Notes under the pieces: generated by a model
Told to the model about the DNA's origin: nothing
The model's database searches: none
Seen by the model: only the letters and a program-made list of their open reading frames with translations
Position numbers and translations under genes: made by a program
Source: Rodentolepis nana
Taxonomy: Eukaryota > Platyhelminthes > Cestoda > Cyclophyllidea > Hymenolepididae
Length of the DNA: 30,659 nt
NCBI GenBank assembly: GCA_900617975.1
Contig: UZAE01000204.1
Coordinates: 1 to 30,659 of the forward strand
Direction of reading: 5' to 3'
In this document: piece after piece, positions 11,801-23,800 of the stretch
How the letters are laid out: every line of letters starts with the position of its first letter
Numbering within the stretch: the stretch's first letter is position 1

Positions 11801-14800
11801 AATAACTTTAAGTATGGTACTCATAATACTCAAATAAATGATTATTACCTATTCGTGCCTTACTTGATTTTTATTCACCCAGGCACGCCTAGAGGATCCG
11901 AATTCCACTCCCGAGTTGGAGGCCCGAATGCCCCCTCCAGAGTATCAAAGCGCTGACATGGGTCGTAAATGGGCCGACAAGCGTCTTCTTCCCACCTACC
12001 ACTTGAACGAACGCGGCCGCAAAGTTCTCGCTGCTGTACTCCACGATATCGCCAAAGCCCGTCCAGCGACATACTACGCACCCCATGTCTGGCCTATTTG
12101 CGCCATTCTCTTGCACTACCACCGTCCGAAGGTTGTTGTGGAGTGCCTGGATATGCTCTTTGACAAGAGCGAAGATGAGAGGATCGCGGAAACAGGCAAT
12201 ATCTGGCGTAGCCGATGTCTTGCTATGCGTGAAATTCTCCTTTCGAATGTTGCTGTCAACTTGCCCTTCAAAGTGGCCAATCGTTCTGCGCTCGCGGCAC
12301 TGAAAGTAAAAGGAAGGATGTTGGATTCTAAGTCAAAGAGATATGAAAAAGCGCTTAGGATTGATGAAACAAATAACTGGATGATAGCTGTCTTTAATTT
12401 TCCCTTTGAGGTCATGGTCCCCTTGATGGATAACTTCATAACGGAAGGATTTAAGATGCTATTTAGAGTCGGTCTCGTGGTAAGTTATATGCACTTGAAA
12501 GTGTCAGCATATTAATACTCATTTGTATTTTTTTATGGTTACTGTTCTTTTAGCTTCTGCTTGTAAATCGCATGTAGCTCTTTTGGCCTCTTGTGAGAAT
12601 GTTACTGGTTGTGGGAATTTTGTTAGATTATTAATTCATTGGAATTTGGTTGCTAGCTAAGTTTTATTCGAGCCTGTCTCAACTTTTGCCACAATTTGTA
12701 GTAACGATAGGGAAATTTTAATCCTCTTGCTGTTCTCCTTCGCCTAATGCTGCATTGAATTCGTATTAGTTTACTTGGGTTTTATTCGTACAAATTTATT
12801 CCCTGCTATTATCCATACTTGATGGCTGTATAACTCATTCAATTTGCAAATTGTCTGATCTTGAATTTAATAATTGGTTCGAAAAATTAACTGATTTGGA
12901 TTACTTTATGCTGCTTATGTCTGCATTTTTGCCTGCAGATATGGCCAATATCAGGCAATGTTTGTTTAATGGGTTTAATGATATCAGCAATCTTGAACCG
13001 ACATGAGGCGAGGGAATCGATAACTGATCGGTCGTTAGGGTCACTCACTATGTGGCTTTATGTGCATATTTGGTTTGTGGTTAATAGGGGAGTTGGAAAT
13101 TATAATTCTGAGCAATTCTGTATTATAAAATCAATGTGTCTCATCGATTGGCCTTTTGTATATTAACATGTCGTGTCTAATCACGTGTTTCGCCTGTGGT
13201 TACGATGCGGAAATACGGACTGCCATTTTTAATTGCCTCTTCAATCTGCTCAATTTTCTAATTTGTTCAAAATGTATTAGTCTAGGTACTAGTTATAAAA
13301 CCAGTCCAAAGGTGTACATTCGCTTTCCATCTTATTTTATAAAATTTATAATGTTCGAACTATGTGAATTGCTTTTTTTTGCGTTTGAATGCTACATTAA
13401 CTTGTTCTAAATAATTTAAAATGTCTATTTTTCAATACAGCTCTTTCGGTTCGGCTGGTTTTAATTTTTAGTTTGCTAATAAAATTTCCACCTGTAGAGG
13501 TATCGAAAAGGTGTTCTCCAGTTGCTAATTTACCTTGGCATTTATTCGAATTTAACGCTTGATGCCTAATTGAGTCACCTAAATACTTAATATCATAATT
13601 CGTTTCGCATTAATAGGTGTCTCTGCTCTGCTGATTAGATGCATAGACTATAGTCGGAATCTGATCGATTTAATGATTTTTACCGCTGAATTGTTTCAGC
13701 ACTATTGATCCTGTCTTTCAACGATTCGTCTTGTTCAGTTTCGGTAGGTTTATAACGTATATGCAATGTTCCTGGTAAACCTAAAAATGTTTAAAGCTGC
13801 CAATTTGTGTCATAGTTACACTTCACGTAGTGGTGCAGACCTTCATTATGTAGTCTTTCGACAGGGTGGATAACAAATAGAGGCAATTCTGTAGCTCAAA
13901 TCCTGAAAATTCCCCTCTGTCCCGAGCTTCTAGATTGAGGTTAGATTTCATTCAGGTGAATGAAAATTTTAGCAGGCGTGTAAGTTTCTTAGGTCGAAGG
14001 TTCACATTCATTTTGGTTTTCTTAGTAGTTGTTTCAATGCCTGTTTAGGAAAGTGTTCCCCACACTCATCCTTGGTTGGGAGTGTCATCTTGTTTCCTCC
14101 CATTTCTACTATATTTTAGGCAGACTTAGTAATTGTGACTGGCCATTACTCTCAAAGGGTGTGGTCTTATGAGAATTGAACTCCTACTTGACACGTGAAT
14201 TCCAGGCGATTTGCCACCAAATTTATCCAATTCAATTCAAATTCGTCTGAAACCAAGCGCCTAAATTGACCAGATTTAAAGAATTTTGTGATGGCTTCCA
14301 TTTTTAGGGTAGTTTTTTCGTTAGGTCTCTTCTTCCCAGTAGTCCATGACAGCAGAACTCCGGTATGAACATTTTCAGATACTTTTCTCTTCATATCTAA
14401 TTTATTAACCAATAAATCCTATAGAGCGAATTGTATATGAACATGATTTAAATTGCAAAAATCATGAGGTTTTTTTAGTTTCAAGTGATCCAATTTCTTC
14501 CGCTAGTGTGGACGGGTTAGTAGATCCGAGGTGACAAAGAGCCAGTTTGATAGCTCGATTGTGGAATGGGGTGATTTCAGTAGAATTCCTTTCATACCCA
14601 TCTCCTGTTACTCTATTTTGCTTTCCTCAAAGTTGGACAGGCTTATTTTAACTCAGGGATGGTAAATGGTCCTCTTTACAAGGGAATTCGTGTGCTTTTT
14701 CCTATTTTGCTATTAATAATGCATGGATGAAGTCGACAATTGTGTCTTTACACTGTTCTTGCTTAAATTTTCCTTTAATAATAGATTGGAACGCGATCAT

Positions 14801-17800
14801 TTAATTGAAGAATTGAATTACTGAATAGGTTCCTGTGAATACTGATGTAGTAATATATAACTTTCAACTTTTATATCTGCATGATAACGCTTTGAGTGTA
14901 CATTTGTAGACATTTATGCGTAATGTCTACGGTTCAGTACACGCTGCTTTTGATGCGTGTAAGGGTAATTTCGCAATGTTAATTACCGTATTGCAAATAA
15001 AACTTCCATTTACAATTTAGAGGAAAGTTTTTGCGTCACTGTTAAAGTGACATCTTTTGTGAATCGGGTTTATGTTAAGCCTTAAATTTGAGACCTTTAA
15101 AGGCTGGTTTTAATTGTAGAATTCGGTAAACTATATTGTCTATTTCCCCTTCTCTAATCTATCGTCGGTCTTTTTAGGGCTCATATAAAAAATTTCATGA
15201 GGCAACATGGCTGTTACGCAATCTGGGGTCGCTTTTTTCAACAAAGTGTGACCATGACTCACATAATTAAATATAGTATTTCGAATATTGACATCAATAA
15301 TTGCATTCTACAGATCACTTACAATGTATGTCTTAAATTTCAAACGAAACGTTTTTTTAAGCAACTTGTGGTAAACATTCAGATTTTCTTCAATTTAAAA
15401 TTATTTTTTTAAATGAGCAAGTTACTTAATCTTGAAGATTACCTCCGTTTGGAGATCTAACCAATACAAACTTTTGTTCCATTGGAAGGGTGATATCGAT
15501 ATCCACACGTTGAACTTCAAATTCCTAGTTGTTTATATCGTGGAAGGCAAAATAAAGCAAGTAAATCATGGATGAACCACACTTCAGATGGGCCTTGTTA
15601 AAAAGGAGGGATCCTCCAAACTAGTCACAATCCCAGAACTGTATTAGATCCTATTGAAGACATCTACCCTGCAATCTAGCATATTTTAGTAAATGCACTC
15701 TTTATATAATACTAAGCTGTTGATTAACTTCAGTGTACTAACGAACAAGTGTGTTTTATATTTCTCAACTGTCTCGAAAGCCTGTATCGCTTTTTTTAAA
15801 ATTATGCTGGAGCATTATGCGTGTAAGCCATTGAGGTTCATCTGCAGAAAATTCATTTCATGAAATTTGACGATAATTCCTTTTTTCGTGTTTCCCTATT
15901 TGTCAATAATTTGCGTTGATCAATCTACTTGAAACTGCGCGATCAGCCTCCTCTTATTCGGCCCGATTTTAACAAAATTCGTGACGCTTCCAAATAGATG
16001 GATCCAACTGTAAATTCATGAATTCTTTATCCTAGAACTGGCTGCAAATAACAAGATCAACTTTTCAGGTCTTGACTTTAGTCATATTTGGGTTTACTAT
16101 TTCAAAATTATTAATGCTGCCTGTCTGTCGTAACAATTGATGTAAATTTTTAATTCCTACACTATTGATAATTGATCATTCCTATTTGATGAAAATTTTT
16201 AAACCGTGTTGATTTACTTGTGATATTACATTGTCCTTGATATGCCTGTCCATTCGCCGTTTACGAAAATGGAGTTCTTTAATTCCATGTGTATTTAAAG
16301 TCTTGACTGCCCTGAATTATTAATCTACCTCATTTTCAAGACCATCGCTAGTATGATGGTGTATTGCTGGCGTTGACTTTAACGTAATCGTTATATCAAT
16401 AACTTCTTTCCCATACAAGTCAATCCTTGTTTATACTTGGGTCTACTTTTTTCTATGGCCAAGGAACGGTTTCGTGTCGCATTCAATTTTCCTCGTCTTA
16501 TGCTAACTTCTTAATCGATTTGCCGACTGTCAAATTGCAAACTAGGTGGGTCAGCTGGTTTGGACTATCGCTTGTATCTTGTTTAGTGCAACATTTGCCG
16601 ATTTCTTTATTTGGGAAAGTTTTACGTTTTTGTAGACGGGGAGAATTTGGTTTTCATATTTTAACTAAACTAAGGCCTGTGTAAAGTTTCAAGATTTAAC
16701 TTGAGAGTATAGTAAGATTTCCCTTCAATCGAATTTTCTTTAATGTGCTTTGTATTGATGAGAAATTTAGTTTATTTATTTTAGTTTTTCATTTATTAAA
16801 ACCTAACATAACCTTGGAGAAATCGTACAAAACCCTTTAAAATTTCGTTTATGGAATCCAGGTCATAAATTATTGGGGTTTACACTTGTGGAAATTCTGT
16901 TAATAGCCAATTAAATTCAGTTTGAGGTAAACATATCAGATTTTAACAAGTGAACTAATCCGCAACATTACTTAGCGCTTTTATTCCCCTCCTTAGATTA
17001 TTTTGACCTTGGAATTCCAAATCTAATTTCTTTTTTATTTGTGATTCAATTTGCGTTTGTCTACTCAGCATCGCACTTATAATGGCTAACACTAAGTGAA
17101 TTATCGTCATGTTCAATGTACTATCACTTGAGCACTCCGTACTAGCATAGTTTCACTTCAAGTAATTACATTTACATTCCATTGATGGATTTGAGCCGTT
17201 TAAGAATAGCCAAAGTTTTTGCTACAGTAAGTCATTGATTGATTGCTTTTTCATCACTGCGTTATCACTTTTGTTAACGCAGATAATACCTACATTAGCT
17301 ATAGGGGGAGGGAGGAGATTTAATCCAATCGGTGAATCAGAGTGATGCAGTTATTTTCCACCATCGATAATTTAAGTCGCACTTAATAAGTTTTAGATTT
17401 GACCAAGTGTGAACTTGTTGATTTTGCTGTTACTGTATGCGGCTCGAGTGCCTCTTCGAGTGGTCTTTGCTTAGAAGCGGTGGCGCATTCAGGAAAGTAT
17501 TGTGTTTTGCTGACGCTTTGGTTACATGGATGCATACTTACATTGTTTGAGGTAGTTTGATGTTTGTACGATCTCGCCTTTTGACGAATATATTAGGTGG
17601 GCAACTAAGTCATTGCCGATTTCAAATAAGAAGGTAAATTCGGAATTTTTGTTTAAAAATATAACTTTATTCAATTAGATATTGGCCGTTCTTGTCGATG
17701 ACCTTTTTCCATCGTTCTGGCAGAGTAAAAATTCCCCGTTCGTAAAATGTCTGGTCTTTGCTATTAAAAAACTGAATTAGGTGTGATCCGACATCATCCG

Positions 17801-20800
17801 CGTTGTTAAAAATTTTACCATTTAAAGAGTTTTGCATGGAACGAAACAAATGGTAATCCGAAGGCGCAAGGTCAGGGCTATATGGTGGGTGTGACAAAAC
17901 ATCCCAACCCAGTTCCAATAATTTTTGCCGAGTAACCAAAGATGTGTGGGGGGGGGGCCTTGCGTTATCATGATGGAAAACAACACCCTTCCGATTTGAT
18001 AATGCCGGCCGCTTATCTTCAATTGCATCCGTCAGTTTTTCGAGTTCTTCAACATACACATTTGAATTTATCGTTTGGTTCTGCGGCATGAGTTCAAAAT
18101 ACAAAATTCCTTTGTGATCCCACCACCAGACTGACAGCATAATCTTTTTTTGGTGAATCTCTGCTTTTGATACTGTTTGGGCTGGTTGATCTTGCTTCAC
18201 CCATGATCTCTTGCGAGTAACATTGTTATAAACTATCCACTTTTCGTCGCCAGTAACTAGGTTCTTCCTCGGAAATGGATCATTCTCATTGCGTTTCAGT
18301 AGCGGCGAATCACAGATGCTAATCCGTTGCGTCAAATGAATTTCCTTTAACTGGTGAGGGATCCATAAATCAAGTTTCTTGACATAACCAAGGGTTTTTC
18401 ATTTTTTTTTCAATGCATGTATGCGACACATTGAGCTTCTCTGCAATATCTCGTGTTGTGCTGTGACGATTTGAATCGATAATGGCCTTGATATGGGTTT
18501 CATCCACTTCGACTGGGCGGCCAGATCGTTGTGAATTTTTCAGTGAAAAATCACCGGAACGAAATCTTTCAAACCAATTTCGACACTGCCTTTCTTTTAA
18601 GGCTTCATCTCCATATACGGCACATAACTTCTTTTATGCTTGCGATGCGTTCTTGCCTTTTCGGAAGTAATACAATAAAATGTGTCGGAAGTTCACGTCC
18701 TGTTCTTTCATTTTTAAATTGGGATAAAAAAAACTAAAGAACTAAACAAAAAATTTTTTTACTAATTAACCTAGAAGCCCATACAGTAAGAAAAAAATAT
18801 AGGTTAGATGCTCTGGCCACGTTAACAAAACAAAAGAAAGTAAAGAGTGAATCTGTCAACAAAAACGGCAATGACTTGGTTGCCAACCCAATATATGCGG
18901 GCAAAAATGTGAACTGGTTTGAATATTTCCGTTACTAGAGCCGCTAATATGCTTAAAAATATTTTCATTCATTCTTTTTGCTTTATTTTTGCTTGAGTTT
19001 GCTGGCTCTTATTTCTGGTTAATCTCTTCTCTTTATGTTTGTCATTTCTTAAATTCGTTTTGAGAAAGTTTTATCCTCTGTGTCAAACAGTGCTGCTGGG
19101 CAACCTTATCACTTGCTGTGTCAATTAATTTCGATTGCGTGGCATCTATGATGACATCTTGAATCTTGGTTCGAAATTTAACCTGGTAAGAGCCTAGAGC
19201 GATTATTAGTCTATCCGATTCTAAATTAGTCCTTTGAGCTTAATGAAAATTTTAACCGCATTTTCCCATTTCTTTACCAAAATGTCTATTGATTTAGTGA
19301 GTGAGTTTCTTTTTCAATTTTGTGGCTTTGATAAATTTTCCTATTTCATTCCATTTCATTGTAATTAACGCCTCGGTTGATATTATTTTCTAGGAAAGAT
19401 ATTCCACTTTAAAACCATTCTTTCTGCACTACCAAGAAAATGTATAGCGTTGTAAATGGATTATTATTATGTTGACTTTTGTCTTTTCCCTGTCCTTTTG
19501 ATGAAATTAACTCCTATGCCCTATAATTATGCTACTTTTGTAGTCATTACGTTTACATTTTGGTACTGTTTTTTTTGCCATAGACTAAGTTATTTGGAGG
19601 TTGCAATTGAGTAATCTCAATCTCATCTAAAATAATGTATTTTATGACTCCTTAATGTAGCGTTTGGAAGCAGATCTGACTCACAGGATTTTGTAGCTTT
19701 TTTAAGATCGTCGTAGGGCAATATTACTTCCTCCACACTCAATCTTGCCTATCAAAAATCCTACTAAATTTAAATTGGTGAATACATATGTTTTATTTTT
19801 GCGAGAAGCTCAAATTCAGATTTTCTTTCTCATCCGAAATCTTGTTTTTAAATTTTGTTAATTTCTGATTAATCAAGCAAAGGTAATACTTGCCATTATT
19901 GTATGAATAAAGTGGAATGGCACTGAATAGGAATGACCAAGTGAACACAGGGAGCAAAGTTAAAGGATGAGACTCAGCATATTTACTAACTGGTCACTCC
20001 ATGTTTCAAAGTTCAATTAATATGCTTATACCTTATTGGCGATGATTTTCGATCAAGAAGGGCAGGCCTTGGCGCTTTCACCCACTTTCTTCCAATGATT
20101 GGGAAGCCGAAATGATATTACGCGGGTTACAATTCTACTGACTTATCCTATTGGGGTGATAGTATACATTTTTAGTGGATAACTAAGTAAGTTTAGTTAA
20201 GCAGATCGTTACCACCCCTCTCCCTCTCTTTTAGTCGTACAATCTTTAACCACGATTAAGCATTTAAATGCTTAAACCGGATAAAATTTTGGACTTTAAG
20301 CCCATCTAAACAATTTAACCGGCATAAAAGGTACTGTGACCGGTCTTATTATTGTTCTTGTGAGCTTTGTTTCCAACGCTACATTAATAGAGTAGCATTG
20401 ACTTTCACTCAATATGCTGTACTGTACTTGCGTAAGTAGGACAAGCTAACTCCTTCAATCGATAGCATCTTCCCTCTGCGAATTTTGCAGCTTGTTGTCA
20501 CTTTGTACTCTAAAATAAATGCTTTGCGTGTAGGTTTACCTCTCCGAAAGGGAAGGGGGTGGGGGTGAGAAAAGTAAACTGCAATGAGCAATTTTTAATG
20601 AAATGAAATGTCTAAAATATGTTCCTCCATTGGTTGTAAAAGGAGTATTTTATTTTCAAGTGGCAAATGCGTTTATAATTCCGCTCTCCCCCCCCCCCCT
20701 GTTTCTTGATGCACACCTTGCTTTGCTATCGGAGCCAATCAAATTCCTCCTCAAGCAAGATGACAGGCGATTTAGCCGTCCACCTATCGACTTATTGATT

Positions 20801-23800
20801 GAATAATGGCCGTTATTGCTAGGAGTTGGTTATACTTCTTAGTGGGTCTCTTTGTAAAAAAATGATTTTGCGTTCTACCGATTGCTCTTCGGCTTCTGAT
20901 CGTGTGTTTTAGGAAATTAATTTTTCCGTTCACTTGTTTGTCGTGATGCTGGGGAGAGTTATCGCTTCGAGACCTCTTATAAATGATTCGACTTGGTTAG
21001 ATTACCTGACTAGCTTCCTTGAGGTTATAATTAATTTATTCTTCGTGTTTTTTTTATTTTTTTTCCCATCCGTTCCTAATGGCCTTTGTATTCATATTCT
21101 ACAAAAAAATTAATTCCAGTTTTACTGTGTTACCCCTTTATTCTCCTGATGTGCGTGTGCGCGAGTTGTCACTTCTCTTTATTAGGCTTGACATGTAACT
21201 CCACTTAAAAGCGCCGCTCTCAGGCAAAAATTTGGCTCATTCTAAATCCAGTGGGTTCTAGAGTATATTTGTGCTTGAATTTGTTGAGTCTAGTATTGGT
21301 GAAAGTGAAATGAGGGAGATGGGTCGTTGTTCATGGCGGTTCTTCACATCTCTCCCATCAATGTTTTGATTTCTCATTCGTGTGTAGTCAAATTCAATTT
21401 ATGATTTGCTGTAAAAAAATAGCACCTGAGCTCAGAATTGTACATAAAAGTCAAATTTTGCAGATGAGGAAACTTTCCCCTCCTAGAACTTAATTTCAGA
21501 TTGGATTCAATGTTAGTTTCACTGTGCAAATATTTGTGATAATGTAGTTTCATTTGGGGAAGGTGTTTCCCTAGCGCTTAGCTTGAATAGAGATGTATGG
21601 AGCCCTCCTTGCAGAAACTCGAATTTTGTCTCCCGTGTTGTTAATCGGACCTCCTCGGATATGATAGACGTGCATTAGGTTTTTAATTAAACAGAATATC
21701 AACAATTTCTTTGTCTGCATGTGATTTATCTCAATGTTGGTTCGACCATTTTTGTAGGCAGATCTTATTAATGCTATCACTTGTTTTCTTTGGGAAGTAG
21801 AACTTCTTAAAGAAAGTTGTGCTTTGGCCAGTCCTGTCCTTGCTCAATTTATTATCAGGAAGAAACATATCATCGCGTATTCTTTTATTTAAATATTCCA
21901 AACTGTATTGCCTAATCATTTATCGGTGGTGTCTGTTATTGGGTTTCAAGTTTCTTGAATTGAGCTGCCGTGTTCCACTGATAATCCTTTTATCATTCAC
22001 AGTGATTTCGCCAATTAGTAGAGGTGGGCTTTTTTAGACAGGAAATGAGCTATAAAAGGTGTTTGGAAGGGAAAAAATTGGCAATATCTAAGAGGTGGAA
22101 TTAACTAAGCGTGGGAACGGTTGCTTCAACAAATTGTGGCAGTAAAATGACCAACGCTTTAGTGAAAACGAGCATTGAAAGATTTTTCGAAGGTCTGTAT
22201 GAGGTGCAGTTTTAGCAATTTAGAAAACCCGTGATGTCACCTCTTTGTAAAACCAGTGTTGATGTCAGTTTCCCCCCAATGGATTTGCATTGAGGGGCAT
22301 GTAACCCGTGTTTTCAACCTTAAGTACAGATTTTGTATTAATGGGTTTTTATTGCTAGGTTTTCAAAGCATATCGCATGAAATGCAATCCTTTTTTAGTT
22401 AAAAATCGAAGTATTGTAGTTTCTAACACATCCCGTGTTGATTGAACGGACTTCGTTGTTTTGTCTGCTATTTAAAATTCATTCATTTATTATTAACGTA
22501 TAGTTGAATACGCATGTCCTGTGTACAAGTAGAGAGAGCGTTTTAGGCCTTCGTCAAATGCTATACCTTCTAATAATTCTTTATCTCTTTCTAGCTCTGG
22601 AAAGAGGTGATTGTGAACAGGCAGAAAAAGATGTCTGCAATTGAAAAAAGCGGTGAATTTCCAGGGTTAACGGATCGTTTGACCCTCATTTCTGAGGCCT
22701 CCAAGTACACCGCAGAGACGGGTCGTAACCTCCTCAAAAAGGCCTTTAAAATCCGCCAGCTCTCTAAGCGACGGCTTGCGGCTGCTATAGAACGCGGTGA
22801 TGAATTGGCTAAAAGTGAGTATTTTTGTTATGCCATTAAGGAGGGGAGGGACATATAGATACTTATATTATTATTCTACACTCTTTGTTTTTTTTCTAGT
22901 GAGATTTGGGACTCGAGGTAAGGTAGGAAGCAGCGTATTGATTTGATTCCTATTAACCGTACCTAACCACTACCGTTGACTCTAATAGTCTTCATTTTTT
23001 TCGATACCTATTTGGAGGAAGGCTTAGGGAAAATAGAGGGAACATTTCGTTTCAAGTTGATCTAGTGATCCTTTTAATATATATTTGCTCTTTTTTCTGT
23101 CTTTAGCAAGTTATATTTCCGAAAGAGGTGATGTTTTTAACCGATGCTACTTTGCCCTGCTCTTATTATTTATTATTCCAACACCCCCTCCCCCCTCCGC
23201 CCCACTTTCCCCCAATACTGCAACACTGGAGAAAAAAAGATTATTAAAAATGGGATAAGTGTTAATTTGCTGAATAGTTGCTTATTCCATAAATGTTGCA
23301 ATATATGCTTCACTTGTGATCTTTCGTATCTAATCATGAATGTAGAAATGCAATAGTCGGTAATCCCGGTATAAAATGAATGAATTTTCGTTTCTTTTCT
23401 CACTTTGTTTTCATCCATTGTTATTTAATGCCTGATTCTGTGTGTTGCCTAATTCTAGGCAATGCAACGACTAAATAAAAGTAATGTAAGGGATTTCTGT
23501 TATGTGAGTGTAATGACCACCACACACTTCAAAAGTAGATTTTGATTCGTTCACATAATTGATTCACTATTTTGTTATAACCCAAATTGGAATATGTACT
23601 GTTTGTCGTGTTAAAATTTCCTCTTATGACACTGGTGAAGTCTTGCTTTCAATTTGCTATTTTCAAGCCCTGCAAACTTTCTACACTTGTTATTTTTTGA
23701 TGCATTTTACATTACTTTAGATCCTCCTGGAAATGTGCCGCTTGAAGATTCCTTAGTGTTGCCCTGCGCATCCCCTCGTATTGACTTTTACAGAGCGTTT

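Larger units (their letters stand above)
12480..22594 (+). other. TBC1D24 intron 3, 10.1 kb, hosts a mariner element
   Basis: Donor GTAAGT after FRVGLV and acceptor TTTCTAG before LWKEVIV, both phase 0. Human TBC1D24 continues across this point without a gap (FRV-type helix straight into the next), so no coding exon is expected inside. Apart from the mariner at 17593-18891, the sequence is AT-rich and shows nothing I recognise. Short open frames such as 16427-16684 look random. A 12-base C run lies at 20688-20699. Confidence 0.85.

Noticed and set aside
11875..12439. Several overlapping open frames on both strands
   Set aside because: They are shadows of the real TBC1D24 exon 11883-12479, which has the domain match and correct splice borders.
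16427..16684. 85-codon plus-strand frame inside intron 3
   Set aside because: No family resemblance, and human TBC1D24 needs no residues at this point of the protein.
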